From Sporosarcina sp. ANT_H38 (GTDB lineage Bacteria > Bacillota > Bacilli > Bacillales_A > Planococcaceae), in contig NZ_VOBC01000006.1 of NCBI RefSeq assembly GCF_008369195.1, forward strand, positions 69,047-133,046: a stretch of 64,000 bases of DNA. The letters are read 5' to 3'. The notes under the pieces are model-generated. The model ran no database searches. It saw only the letters and a list, made by a program, of their open reading frames with translations, and had not been told where the DNA came from. A program made the position numbers and the translations under genes. Positions 17,483-26,123 of the stretch are shown piece after piece (positions within the stretch are counted from its first letter, which is position 1; the number at the start of each line of letters is the position of its first letter).

Positions 17483-18601
17483 TTATAATTCTGTTAAGCC
17501 CTTGAATAGTTCAACTCCTGATTCAATAAGTTCGTCACGAAAGTCATACGCATGGGTATGAACATGCGGGTGATTTTCCCCGTTGCCGATGAAGCAATAA
17601 GCACCCTTTGTTAACTTCGTAAAGTGTCCAAAGTCTTCTGAACCACGAAATGCTTCCTGTAGTTCAAGTAATTCCATTCCCTTGTCTTTTGCAACAAGAC
17701 GAATTTTATCTGCACTTTCTTTATGGTTTACCGTTTCAGGGAATTCATCGTTATAGTGAAAACTTACTTTTAACCCATATTCCTCTGCTTGAGCTTTAGC
17801 GAAATTTTCAAGGTTTACTTGAAGTCGATCCAGCTCTTCTTCATAGAGGGCTCGTATTGTCATGCGAATATCTCCTTTTGATGCAGCAATACCAAATGCT
17901 TTTTCACCAACATCGATTTGTACAACAGTACAAAGGACAAGACCTTTATTTTTTTTCGGTGAGATGAATTCTGGAATCTCTCTGACAATATTAGAGAATG
18001 CCAATGATGGGTTGATTCCCGTTTCGGGCTGGCTGGCATGGGCAGGAGCACCTTCAAAGTGTATGGTCATTCCTTTAGACGCACACAACATTGTTCCATC
18101 CAAAATTCCTACAGCTTTGTAAGGGAAATCACTCATATTATGATAGGCGAAAATTTCGTCAATATTATGTTCCTTTATGAAATCAACACATTGAATCGCA
18201 CCATCTCCTGTTTCTTCAGCCGGCTGGAAGAGGCAAAAAACATTTTTATCTGAACCATTTTGATCAATTTCAAGGGCAAATCCTGCTAGTGTCGCTGAGT
18301 GCCCATCATGCCCACATTTGTGTGCTTTTCCAGGGATTTTAGAAGCCCATGGGAGATCAATGACTTCGTCCATTGGAAGTGCATCAAAATCTGCACGAAA
18401 AGCAATATTGGGCTTATTATCTCCTGCACGATAAATTGCATAGAACCAATTTCCTTTATCTACAATTTCAAAGTTTGTTGTATGCGTTTTCAAAAAGTCG
18501 ATTAAGTGTTGTTTTGTCCAAACTTCTTCGTTAGAAATTTCAGGATGTTGATGCAATTCATGTCGTAGTTTCTTGGCTAATTCAAAATTCCGATTTTTCA
18601 A
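17483..18601 (-). CDS. M20 family peptidase/aminoacylase
   Basis: A 372-residue M20 hydrolase, different from the one at the end of the cluster. Motifs: RADFDALPM (about 69-77), HKCGHDGHS (His-Asp metal site), QPAEETGDGA with the catalytic Glu pair, and GSEDFGHFTK. It resembles the aminoacylase-type M20 proteins of Bacillus. It is the first gene of the cluster (M20, YfcC-type transporter, M20). The GntR-family gene upstream on the same strand, separated by a terminator, is the likely regulator. Confidence 0.85.
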   Translation of the reverse strand: MKNRNFELAKKLRHELHQHPEISNEEVWTKQHLIDFLKTHTTNFEIVDKGNWFYAIYRAGDNKPNIAFRADFDALPMDEVIDLPWASKIPGKAHKCGHDGHSATLAGFALEIDQNGSDKNVFCLFQPAEETGDGAIQCVDFIKEHNIDEIFAYHNMSDFPYKAVGILDGTMLCASKGMTIHFEGAPAHASQPETGINPSLAFSNIVREIPEFISPKKNKGLVLCTVVQIDVGEKAFGIAASKGDIRMTIRALYEEELDRLQVNLENFAKAQAEEYGLKVSFHYNDEFPETVNHKESADKIRLVAKDKGMELLELQEAFRGSEDFGHFTKLTKGAYCFIGNGENHPHVHTHAYDFRDELIESGVELFKGLTEL

Positions 18602-18678
18602 TACCCACCAAACCTCCTAGCTTTTTCTCTCAATGTACTAACGTGATTTTCGCAACGCAGAAATGTTAGTCAATTTCG

Positions 18679-18705
18679 TATATTGTATATTGTACATTAT
18701 ATTTT
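18679..18705 (-). promoter_or_regulatory. Candidate operator/promoter of the M20-YfcC cluster
   Basis: The AT-rich, partly palindromic TATTGTATATTGTACATTAT lies about 80 bases before the first M20 gene. FCD-type GntR proteins bind comparable TTGTA/TACAA palindromes, so this is a plausible binding site for the adjacent regulator. Confidence 0.35.
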
Positions 18706-18717
18706 ATGATTTTCAAT

Positions 18718-18752
18718 AAAAAAATTCTGTTTTTTCGAAACAGAATTTTTTT
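18718..18752 (-). terminator. Terminator after the GntR gene
   Basis: A perfect stem AAATTCTGTTT / AAACAGAATTT with A and T runs on its two sides. Confidence 0.8.
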
Positions 18753-18771
18753 AACTTATTAATTTTGCGGA

Positions 18772-19419
18772 TTATAGAGGGATGACCTCCGCTTTTTCTG
18801 TATTCCAATGTACTTCTTTCATGAAGAGTTCTAATTCAGCTGAAGCACCGTTTCTAAACAGTTCCATCATCTTTCTATGTTCGTTGTTTGTTTGTGTAAG
18901 TCTTTTCGTTGTTAATTCGGGCTCAGCAGAACCATCAAAATTCTTCAAAAACTTCTTTTCTAATTGAAGCAAAAGATTTACAAGACTTTTGTTTGGACAG
19001 ATGGATAGATAGACATTATGAAAAGCTTCCTGCATTTTATGATACATGGAGAAATTCCCTGTATTAATGGCCAAATCAATACTCTGGATATAGAATTCCA
19101 TTTCTTTCATATGTTTCTCAGTTAATAATGGGGTGGCAAGTGAAGCAGCCAAGCCATCCAATGCACCAATGATAAAGAAGGTTTCTTTCGCTTCTTCCTT
19201 TGAAAGATTTTTTATAATAAATCCTTTTCTTGGTATGTTTTCTAATAACCCTTCCGAAGAAAGCTGTATGAGTGCCTCTCTAACCGGTGTCCTACTAACT
19301 TTCAAAGCCTCGCTGATCGCATTTTCATTAACTTTACTTCTAGAAATCAGCGTTCCATTGTTGATTTGCTCTACGATATAGTTATATACATGGTCCTTTA
19401 ACGATAAATAATTATTCAT
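18772..19419 (-). CDS. GntR-family regulator, FCD subfamily
   Basis: A 215-residue protein with an N-terminal winged helix (about residues 8-70; VSRTPVREALIQLSSEGL is the recognition region) and a C-terminal all-helical FCD ligand-binding domain. It lies upstream of and parallel to the M20/YfcC cluster, so it probably represses that cluster and responds to the transported compound or its product. The start is the first ATG; the ribosome-binding site (GGGGTTAT) is modest. Confidence 0.85.
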   Translation of the reverse strand: MNNYLSLKDHVYNYIVEQINNGTLISRSKVNENAISEALKVSRTPVREALIQLSSEGLLENIPRKGFIIKNLSKEEAKETFFIIGALDGLAASLATPLLTEKHMKEMEFYIQSIDLAINTGNFSMYHKMQEAFHNVYLSICPNKSLVNLLLQLEKKFLKNFDGSAEPELTTKRLTQTNNEHRKMMELFRNGASAELELFMKEVHWNTEKAEVIPL

Positions 19420-19581
19420 ATAATAACCCCAATGTCTTTTTTATATTCTATTATATATATTATTTTTCGGAAACTCAATTTCTAAGTGGAATATATAGGG
19501 AAAATAAGAACGGTGTGATGGCGAATATTTGGTCATTTAAAAGAGTTTTGCAGAGATAAAATATACAGGCTGAAGAAGAAA

Positions 19582-19756
19582 AGATTTGAATTATATAGGC
19601 GGCACTTAATAAATAGAATGCTCTTCCAACACCGCTTTATTGCTACGACTCACACTTGTCGCTCCTTCGCTAGATTTGTTCGTTATATTGGTGAGGTATA
19701 CGACCTAGTTAATTCTAAATAAATAGTGCCAAATATATAATCTAATTCAAATTAAG
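19582..19756. repeat. MITE-like element with imperfect terminal inverted repeats
   Basis: The left end GATTTGAATTATATAGGCGG...AATAAATAGAAT and the reverse complement of the right end (AATTTGAATTAGATTATATA...TTTATTTAGAAT) match over about 40 bases with gaps. About 95 non-coding bases lie between. I could not make out a clear target duplication. Confidence 0.35.
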
Positions 19757-19944
19757 ATGAGCATGTAATAGAAAAATGGATAAGTTTTTATTACCATAAT
19801 TTTGACCACTAAAAGTATAGAATACTGTATTTTCTTGTAGAAACGAAAATGTTGAAAACCTTGCAAATAGTGATCTAAAGTCGTTATAGAGTTTTAGATA
19901 GTCATGTAAAGTTAAGAATGAAAGGGGATGTATGATGTAAATAG

Positions 19945-19996
19945 AAATAAACCCCTAAGGTCTTGATTTATCAAGTTCTTAGGGGATATTTATTTA
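19945..19996. terminator. Long nested hairpin, possible terminator
   Basis: The outer arms AAATAAACCCCTAAG and CTTAGGGGATATTTATTT enclose a second perfect stem, CTTGAT/ATCAAG. The T-rich right flank would suit termination, but no gene ends directly before it. Confidence 0.5.
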
Positions 19997-20176
19997 CGAA
20001 ATGATAGAAAAAGGTTGCCTAGTTCTTTGGTGATTCGGATTTGATTCAGAAACAGGCATTTGAATTTTTTTTTGCAGTGAGAGATGCGGAAATAGCACAA
20101 GTTATGGATTGGCAGCGTATTTACTACTTGTACCTTTATCGTTTAGTGAAGGTGTTTTTTAGTAACTCAAGGCTTA

Positions 20177-20536
20177 CTAGATAACATCAACAACAGCAGG
20201 GGTATATTCTTTGCTGATATTGTTATTGTTATTTTTATTGTTATCGTGATTGCTATCGACACCAATACCGCTTTGACCTTCGTTAAGGTTACCATTAAAG
20301 TTACCATCATTATCATGAATGTTGATGGTGAAATTCGTATTATAAACTTCGTTTATCCACCCATATTGAAGTGAGTGATTTTCTATAGCCGATTTTGCTC
20401 CTGCGCTAGGAGAACTTTCACGCGAATTATTGTAACCGTGTGGTTGTATACTAGCCGCGTCAACTGCTTTGAATGGTCCAAGCTGCTGAAAATTACCTCC
20501 ACAACAGAAACCTTGTTTAAATTTAGTAGAATTCAT
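20177..20536 (-). CDS. Small Asn/Gly-rich protein, probable spore-surface component
   Basis: 119 residues from the ATG at 20536, which has AAAGGAGGTG 8 bases upstream; a GTG three codons earlier is inside that site. The N-terminus MNSTKFKQGFCCGGNFQQL carries a Cys pair. The C-terminal half is rich in Asn, Asp and Gly (NDGNFNGNLN, then NNKNNNNN). Low complexity, Cys near the N-terminus and the neighbouring genes suggest a spore coat or exosporium role, but I do not recognise the family. Confidence 0.55.
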   Translation of the reverse strand: MNSTKFKQGFCCGGNFQQLGPFKAVDAASIQPHGYNNSRESSPSAGAKSAIENHSLQYGWINEVYNTNFTINIHDNDGNFNGNLNEGQSGIGVDSNHDNNKNNNNNISKEYTPAVVDVI

Positions 20537-20676
20537 ATATATCACCTCCTTTCTTAACTATCATATTCAAAGCAGTTGTCAGGCGGACGGGCTATCGACT
20601 ACTTGTCTATCGCAACTTTTAATTTTTTTTATAGTAATGTAGATTTTTCGGAACATCTTTGTAATCGCCAAAAAGA

Positions 20677-20710
20677 TGCCTCGAATAGCTGAATGTCGCT
20701 ATTCGAGGCA
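20677..20710. terminator. Perfect 13-bp hairpin
   Basis: TGCCTCGAATAGC and GCTATTCGAGGCA are separated by eight bases. The T tract is poor, so it may instead be an RNA processing or repeat structure. Confidence 0.5.
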
Positions 20711-20730
20711 CCTTATGATTTTTGAATCCA

Positions 20731-20773
20731 AAAAAACAGCCACCTTAGACTTAGTGTCAAGGCAACTGTTTTA
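20731..20773 (-). terminator. Probable terminator of the coiled-coil repeat gene
   Basis: AAACAG...CCTTAGAC / GTCAAGG...CTGTTT forms an interrupted stem. On the minus strand it is followed by a T run (the AAAAAA at about 20731), 50 bases after the repeat-protein stop. Confidence 0.55.
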
Positions 20774-20821
20774 AATAGGGTACCCCATTTGGTGATTCTA
20801 AATACATTATCTAAATAGGAA

Positions 20822-22198
20822 TTAATGCTTCTTACGAAAGAAGTTGAAAAGCCAAAATGGCTTTTTATTTTTATGTTGCTGTCGTTTCATTTCAGTTTCA
20901 TTTGGAGCATTTACCGCCTCGATTACAGCTAGGTCATTTACTTCATCGGAAATCTCAATAGGCGCATTGTCCATCTCGATTAGAGCTACATTATTTACTT
21001 CATCTAAAATCGTAATAGGTGCATTGTCCACCTCGATTAGAGCTACATTATTTACTTCATCTAAAATCGTAATAGGCGCATTGTCTACCTCGATTAGAGC
21101 TACATTATTTACTTCATCTAAAATCGTAATAGGCACATTGTCCATCTCGATTAGAGCTACATTATTTACTTCATCTGAAATCGTAATAGGCGCATTGTCC
21201 ATCTCGATTAGAGCTACATTATTTACTTCATCTGAAATCGTAATAGGCGCATTGTCTACCTCGATTAGAGCTACATTATTAACTCCATCGGAATTCTCAA
21301 TTGACTCAACGTCCACCTCGATTGGAGCTACATTAGGAACTTCATTGGAAATCTCAATTGGTTCATTGGTCACCTCGATAAGAGCTACATTATTCACTTC
21401 TTCAGCATACTCTCTCACCGTTTCGTTTTTACTAGAAAAGTTAGTAGTTAAAGCTTGAGCGGAATTGTCGTTGACTCTCATTGGAATTACTTGTTTTTTA
21501 GAGAACTTACTAAGATGAATTACTGATGTAATAGGAGCATTTCTATATCGACCATTATATAGTTGGTTAGGATTAATGCCGGTCGATGGGAAACCTGTAT
21601 TTTGAAATTGCTGCTCTTCTGGATACTTCATCTGAATAGCGTGGCTTGTGATAGGTGGTTCTTCCTTGAGGCTATTGATCTTCGTTAAAAGATTTTGTAG
21701 TTGTTTAAAAGATGGTGGACCATTTGAATGTTGAATTGAAGAAATGGATGTTTGGTCTTTTGTTTGCGTAGTTTCTTCTATAAGATTTCCCACTCTTACA
21801 TCACTTGTGGAAATGTTTGCGAGATTTTGTGTGTCGGCCGGTGCATCAATGTGTTCTATAAAATCATTACTACTATTATTAGCTATTTTATTGATAATTA
21901 ATGAAATGTCTTGATTCAACTCTTCAACAGTTTGGTTAAGAGAAGTAATCTGAACCGAAAAGTTTTTTACTTGCTGCTCATGCGCCTCGATTTGTGTACT
22001 TTGTTTTTCATTCAATTTTTCTATTACCCCTTCTAAATTTGAGATTTGTGTTGTAAACCCCTTAAATTCACTGTTTTTGTAAAGATAGTCGTCAATTGAA
22101 TTTCCTGTTTTCAATGTAGTTAAGGTGTCTTTATACATTGCGACTTTCTGCTTCAGTTTTTCAATATCATGAGCGGTGTACAACTTAGAATCTCCCAT
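20822..22198 (-). CDS. Coiled-coil protein with 19-residue tandem repeats
   Basis: A 458-residue protein. Residues 1-110 are predicted coiled coil (LKQKVAMYKDTL, IEKLNEKQSTQIEAHEQQV). Residues 110-265 are Ser/Asn/Gln-rich linker. Residues 267-437 are eight full and one worn copies of a 19-residue unit of the type EVNNVALIEVDNAPITISD. The basic, aromatic tail ends KKPFWLFNFFRKKH. No signal peptide or enzyme motif is seen. The structure suggests a filament or surface protein, possibly on spores, with a repeat number that may vary between strains. It is divergent from the Cys-rich gene at 22485. Confidence 0.7.
   Translation of the reverse strand: MGDSKLYTAHDIEKLKQKVAMYKDTLTTLKTGNSIDDYLYKNSEFKGFTTQISNLEGVIEKLNEKQSTQIEAHEQQVKNFSVQITSLNQTVEELNQDISLIINKIANNSSNDFIEHIDAPADTQNLANISTSDVRVGNLIEETTQTKDQTSISSIQHSNGPPSFKQLQNLLTKINSLKEEPPITSHAIQMKYPEEQQFQNTGFPSTGINPNQLYNGRYRNAPITSVIHLSKFSKKQVIPMRVNDNSAQALTTNFSSKNETVREYAEEVNNVALIEVTNEPIEISNEVPNVAPIEVDVESIENSDGVNNVALIEVDNAPITISDEVNNVALIEMDNAPITISDEVNNVALIEMDNVPITILDEVNNVALIEVDNAPITILDEVNNVALIEVDNAPITILDEVNNVALIEMDNAPIEISDEVNDLAVIEAVNAPNETEMKRQQHKNKKPFWLFNFFRKKH
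20888..21400 (-). repeat. 57-bp coding tandem repeats, about nine units
   Basis: The units encode 19 residues each. The middle five or six are nearly identical in DNA, and the outer ones have drifted. This points to recent expansion by slippage or recombination. Confidence 0.9.
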
Positions 22199-22420
22199 CG
22201 CTTTTCACCCCTTTGCAGTTCATTCCATTCTATTCTATTAATGATGTTTTCATTGCGTGATGAATTGTCACTTTCAGCCACTGAATAATATATGAATAAG
22301 AGCTGGATTCTCGCAGGATGATATCCTTCCTGCAATAATAATTTATTATCAATTACTCCTTAGCTCTTCCAAAATCTGTTCAATTTAATAAATATCTCGA
22401 TAAGTCATTTCTTTGCCTAT

Positions 22421-22447
22421 ACACACATTTTTTCACATCATATGCTA
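22421..22447 (+). promoter_or_regulatory. Possible sigma-K-type sporulation promoter
   Basis: CATATGCTA (22439-22447) fits the sigma-K -10 pattern CATANNNTA. An AC dinucleotide 16 bases upstream fits the short -35. It precedes the Cys-rich gene by about 40 bases. It is a pattern match only. Confidence 0.35.
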
Positions 22448-22484
22448 CCAAAGAAAGATAAAAAAATTTGGAGGTGTCTGCAAA

Positions 22485-23210
22485 GTGCAAGAAAAAAAAC
22501 ATTGTGATGGGAAAGAACTAATTTGTATAAATGTCGACAAGGTTTATGATTGGATTGTTAAAGAAAAGTCGTTTGATGTTAATTTTCCTTCAGGGAAAGA
22601 GTTTCTTTTTACCCCTACGAATATGGTACCGAAAGAAGATTACAAATTCAGTGGGTTTAATCATGCGACCGTTACATGTGAAGTGACTCCTGATAGGCAT
22701 CATCCAGTTGTCATCCTAGGACGTGAAGATCGTCCGTTTTGTATTGATGGAAAGAACGTTATACTTCAGCAGCTCAATATTCGTAAGAACTTTGTGATAA
22801 CCCTTACTGTAACTTTAGCAGATGGAACGGTGTTGACTAGCAAATCTCCCGAAAATGAGTATTTCAACTCAGATCTAGCGTTTTCACGTTGTGAGCAAGT
22901 TACATTATGTGCTCCAGAAGGAACAGACGTTGAAATAACGTTCACGAATCTAGATTGTTTCGTGTGTACTACTGGGAGACTTGAGGGAGAAAGCCATAGT
23001 CCATTTGATGGTGGGATCAAATTCTCAAATCTATCTATCTCAATAGATACATGCCAAAGCATCCAATCAACATTCCCAGTTACTGTTGAGTTTTTAGCTG
23101 ATTACTGTGAACCAAGAGACGATTTACCAATTGCTAGCCCTGGACCAATGCGTCCGCAACAATGCTCTGTTGTTTTCCCTGATGATGGCCACGGGCATTG
23201 CTGTCACTAA
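22485..23210 (+). CDS. Cys-rich protein, probable spore-surface component
   Basis: 241 residues from the GTG at 22485, which is preceded by GGAGGTG; the upstream ATG has no such site. It contains the recurrent Bacillales motif ELICINVDKVYDWIV near the N-terminus, beta-rich sequence, about ten Cys residues and a tail DDGHGHCCH. I associate the ICxNKVYDW-type motif with uncharacterised spore-associated proteins, but this is recollection, not proof. A sigma-K-like promoter lies upstream and a terminator follows. Cys-rich, His-ended proteins often cross-link in spore layers. Confidence 0.6.
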   Translation: MQEKKHCDGKELICINVDKVYDWIVKEKSFDVNFPSGKEFLFTPTNMVPKEDYKFSGFNHATVTCEVTPDRHHPVVILGREDRPFCIDGKNVILQQLNIRKNFVITLTVTLADGTVLTSKSPENEYFNSDLAFSRCEQVTLCAPEGTDVEITFTNLDCFVCTTGRLEGESHSPFDGGIKFSNLSISIDTCQSIQSTFPVTVEFLADYCEPRDDLPIASPGPMRPQQCSVVFPDDGHGHCCH

Positions 23211-23252
23211 TATCAGTTATTGGTGATAATGGTTAAGCAAAAAACATATCTT

Positions 23253-23285
23253 AAAGGGAGGGAATTCCTCTCTTTATTTTTTTTT
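23253..23285 (+). terminator. Terminator after the Cys-rich gene
   Basis: The self-complementary AAAGGGAGG-GAATTCCTCTCTTT is followed by ten T. Confidence 0.7.
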
Positions 23286-23303
23286 TAGGAAAAGGGGTAG
23301 GGA

Positions 23304-23882
23304 ATGGTGGGACACAATAGTAATGATGTGGAGGCAAAGATTAAGAAGCTCCAACATCAAACGGAATCATACTTGTCTGAAATTAAAAAAATGGTAGGTG
23401 AGCTCAATGAACCTGCGAGAACGAATATAATAAGCTATTTTACTTATTCATTAAACATCTCTCACGACCCGGAACAAGAGAGCCTATGTGTCGGGTCATA
23501 CCATATACATAATTTAGGTAACCAGCCAATCACAAATCCTTCTGTATGCATAAAAGTATCTAAAGAGTCTTCCTTCTCCTTTTCAGGGAGGTACGTTTAT
23601 GCGGATTTTAAGCAGTCATTGAAAGTGGCTGATGGATGGTTACGTACAAATGAAAAAACGAATAAAGAGGAATTTTGGCTCAAACCATTAGGGAAAGCAT
23701 CCATTGAACCTAATGAGACCATTTCATTTTCAAACTTCCAGATTACATGGTCTCCAAAAGAATCCTACGCGGGTAGTATTTTGGGATATACGTATAGTGA
23801 TCAACTGGAAGATGGAATTGCTGTGATTAATCCCATCAATCTTAATGGAACTGTGCATAAACAGGGGGATGAAAATGAGTGA
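23304..23882 (+). CDS. Conserved hypothetical protein of a spore-surface-like operon
   Basis: 192 residues. A helical N-terminus (residues 5-40) is followed by a beta-rich body with YSLNISHDPEQESLCVGSYH and IEPNETISFSNFQITW, wording I recall from uncharacterised Bacillus proteins. No membrane segment is visible. The stop overlaps the next gene's start region by eight bases, so the two are co-translated. Function unknown; the context suggests a structural role. Confidence 0.6.
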   Translation: MVGHNSNDVEAKIKKLQHQTESYLSEIKKMVGELNEPARTNIISYFTYSLNISHDPEQESLCVGSYHIHNLGNQPITNPSVCIKVSKESSFSFSGRYVYADFKQSLKVADGWLRTNEKTNKEEFWLKPLGKASIEPNETISFSNFQITWSPKESYAGSILGYTYSDQLEDGIAVINPINLNGTVHKQGDENE

Positions 23883-24174
23883 TTTAGATGGAAAAGATCA
23901 AGAATTAGTTATGAAGCACATCATTCATCAATTTATGGAAAATCAGCTGAATGTACTAAAAGAGGATAAACTGGAAACCAATAATAGCTTTGTGTTTTTA
24001 GAGAATAGCACATTGAATATGCTGATTCTCTCTCTGTTTATGAACGGACAACGTAGAACCGGTGGAGATGTGAATGAGGATTCTCAAATGAAGATTTTAG
24101 AGGAACTTGACCATATAATTGCAGATAGCAAAAAGGGATTTGAAGAGATTATTGCTTTGTTAAAAGAAATATGA
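23875..24174 (+). CDS. Small helical hypothetical protein
   Basis: 99 residues starting MSDLDGKDQELVMKHIIHQF. The ATG at 23875 is preceded by AGGGGG at 6 bases and overlaps the upstream gene, so I prefer it to earlier in-frame starts. It is mostly predicted helix. No family is recognised. Translational coupling suggests a partner of the 192-residue protein. Confidence 0.55.
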   Translation: MSDLDGKDQELVMKHIIHQFMENQLNVLKEDKLETNNSFVFLENSTLNMLILSLFMNGQRRTGGDVNEDSQMKILEELDHIIADSKKGFEEIIALLKEI

Positions 24175-24330
24175 CAGTGGCAAGCGGAGAAGTCAGACTG
24201 ACGACGAAGCTACCTGGCTTATGGCGGGTGGTATCCCTTAAGCACCAAAGCGTTTATCAATAGAGTCATTCTATTAAACCTAATTTAGTGTAGATTTTGC
24301 TTGAGGAGTATCTATGGGAGGAGGACTGAC

Positions 24331-25296
24331 GTGAATAGTGAAAACACTAAAAGCAATGATCCTCTACAACTTCAACAAATGATCATCTTTTTAAAGGCGG
24401 AACTAGCTAAATATAAATACGAAGTTAAAAAATATAAAGATAGCTATCACTATTCAATAATAGAAAACCTTGAGCAAGAAAATAGTCAATTAACAAATGA
24501 AAAAAACGAACTAACTGAAGAGCTATATAAGTTAAATCAAGAATTAGAAAAGCAGACTAATGATTATAAAAAAAGCGCCCTATTACTAGAGATGAATGGG
24601 AAAAGATACACCACTTCTATTAATACTTTATGGAAAACAAAAACTGATGTACAGCCGATAAACAAACAGTTGACCGAAGTTGTTAAAAAATTGGAAGATG
24701 GGGTTAATACCAATCAATATTGGTACAGGAAACATGATAGGCAAGTTTCTTCTTTTCATAAAAAACTTGCTGATAATAAAACGACTATAAAACAGCTCGA
24801 ATATAAACTTTTTGAACTCATTCAAGAAACAAATAAACAAGTGCATTCCAAAATAGAAAAATTAGATAGTACGATAAAAGAGCGCACCGAGTCTGAGGAA
24901 ATGAGACAGCTTTTACTACAAGAAATAGAAGGGAAAAATAATGCTATATGGAAGCTCCAACATGAAATTGTGAAGTTGAAAGAACAAAATACAAAGCAGA
25001 GTGACGCTATTAGAGTACTTGAAGAAAGCCTGAATCAGAAGAGTGAAGGTCATGTAGGTCTTGACTCATTCTCTTTAACAAGTACACCTACTATTGATAT
25101 TGAGACCCTCACGCAATTGGACCAACAAATAAAAGAGCTATTGGTCAAATCGTTAGATTACGAATTAAAGTTGGATGCCAAATTACTCATTATCAATTCT
25201 TTGGAGCATAAGTTAGATCAGCTTAGTGTAGAAATTGATGGTATAAAGGTCTTCAATGTTGGGAATCGTGTTCTAGAGAGGAGACGTGAGAATTGA
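24331..25296 (+). CDS. Long coiled-coil protein
   Basis: 321 residues from the GTG at 24331, with AGGAGG ending 6 bases upstream. Almost the whole length is heptad-like Lys/Glu/Gln/Leu sequence (LEQENSQLTNEKNELTEELY, then LQHEIVKLKEQNTKQSDAI). Because coiled coils match many families by chance, I give no family name. It follows the other putative spore-surface genes and may scaffold them. The gene ends with overlap into a small frame. Confidence 0.6.
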   Translation: MNSENTKSNDPLQLQQMIIFLKAELAKYKYEVKKYKDSYHYSIIENLEQENSQLTNEKNELTEELYKLNQELEKQTNDYKKSALLLEMNGKRYTTSINTLWKTKTDVQPINKQLTEVVKKLEDGVNTNQYWYRKHDRQVSSFHKKLADNKTTIKQLEYKLFELIQETNKQVHSKIEKLDSTIKERTESEEMRQLLLQEIEGKNNAIWKLQHEIVKLKEQNTKQSDAIRVLEESLNQKSEGHVGLDSFSLTSTPTIDIETLTQLDQQIKELLVKSLDYELKLDAKLLIINSLEHKLDQLSVEIDGIKVFNVGNRVLERRREN

Positions 25297-25415
25297 CCTT
25301 TCTTGAATCTGCACCAGTAGCGAGTGTAGTAAAGCTCCCACTAATTGAAGATAAACTTTATCTAAAACTCAATAGGATCAATCATGAGGCTCAAACTTTT
25401 TTCGGAAAGTACTGA
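25293..25415 (+). CDS. Possible 40-residue peptide overlapping the coiled-coil gene
   Basis: A TTG start overlaps the preceding stop codon (TTGA), with AGGAG about 12 bases upstream. The frame reads MTFLESAPVASVVKLPLIED and ends inside the terminator stem. Overlap favours translation, but the short length and rare start make it uncertain. Confidence 0.3.
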   Translation: MTFLESAPVASVVKLPLIEDKLYLKLNRINHEAQTFFGKY

Positions 25416-25424
25416 GCCTCTTTT
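25386..25424 (+). terminator. Terminator of the spore-surface-like operon
   Basis: GAGGCTCA / TGAGCCTC encloses an inner ACTTT/AAAGT stem and is followed by TTTT. Confidence 0.8.
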
Positions 25425-26123
25425 GTTATGTTCAATTATAGCCAAAGAACATACTATCAATTTAGTTTTCACTGTCCAGCCTTCAGTAAAAGTATCTCTC
25501 ATGAAAATGGAAGGAAACTCTCGTATTAAAATTAACACAAAGTTGATTAACCAAAATTAGCCGGAAAACAATTTAATCAAACACTAGGCGTCTCGAGTAC
25601 AGTTGCTTTAGAATGCTTTGGTTTGAATGACTCCATAAAAGTAGCGAGATATCTTGATCTATAGAGATGCGACTTCGTCGCGTCCCTATAGATTTTTTCG
25701 GTAATCGTATGGTGGTCGTTCATCCTTCGCTCTCCAAAGGCATAGGTACACGAAATGCTTAGGTTTTTTGGAACGAAGGAATGATGGCTTCCAATTATGG
25801 ATAGAAGCAGCCACACATGCCCCTCGAGGAATGAATTGCAATTCCTCTTAAAACTGTCGTGACTATTTCGCCGATAGCGAGCCGGAATTGGTCCAGTGAA
25901 AAAACGAGCTTATCAAGCCCTTCTCACCAGTATCTTATGCAGAAAAATGGTTAAACAACAGATATAAATAATAAGAAAGTATAAGTTTTTTGACACGGAA
26001 TAATGTTTAGGTTTCAGACGCCGAACGATGGGGTCATAAATAAGCTGGGAAGGATTAAGCAGCATCCTTCCCAGGCAAATAGTGCCGTTTAACAGGTTCG
26101 TCTTTTGCTTTTCTTGATTTCCA
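25425..26123. other. Intergenic DNA upstream of the gluconate operon
   Basis: It holds the hairpin at 25657-25697. On the minus strand near 25690-25840 broken frames (RGACVAASIHNWKPSFLRSK) might be a transposase relic, though I cannot assign a family. No intact gene is visible. Confidence 0.3.
25657..25697 (+). terminator. Strong hairpin with T tract
   Basis: ATCTATAGAGATGCGAC and GTCGCGTCCCTATAGAT pair around a TTC loop and are followed by TTTTTT. No intact gene ends here, so it may belong to the lost gene. Confidence 0.6.

Larger units (their letters stand above)
19420..20176. other. Intergenic DNA between the GntR gene and the spore-surface-like genes
   Basis: It holds the inverted-repeat element at 19582-19756 and the hairpin at 19945-19996. 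A short frame at about 20063-20165 (FFFAVRDAEIAQVMDWQ) could be a relic of a helix-turn-helix protein. No intact gene is seen. Confidence 0.35.

Noticed and set aside
20888..21400. Possible CRISPR array
   Set aside because: Units are contiguous with no spacers and lie in a coding frame. No cas genes are in the window.
20844..21458. A 204-codon plus-strand frame opposite the repeat protein gene
   Set aside because: It is antisense to the 57-bp coding repeats and exists because of their periodicity.
25577..25816. Minus-strand frame upstream of the gluconate operon as a gene
   Set aside because: It crosses the strong hairpin at 25657-25697 and shows only weak, broken transposase-like wording.
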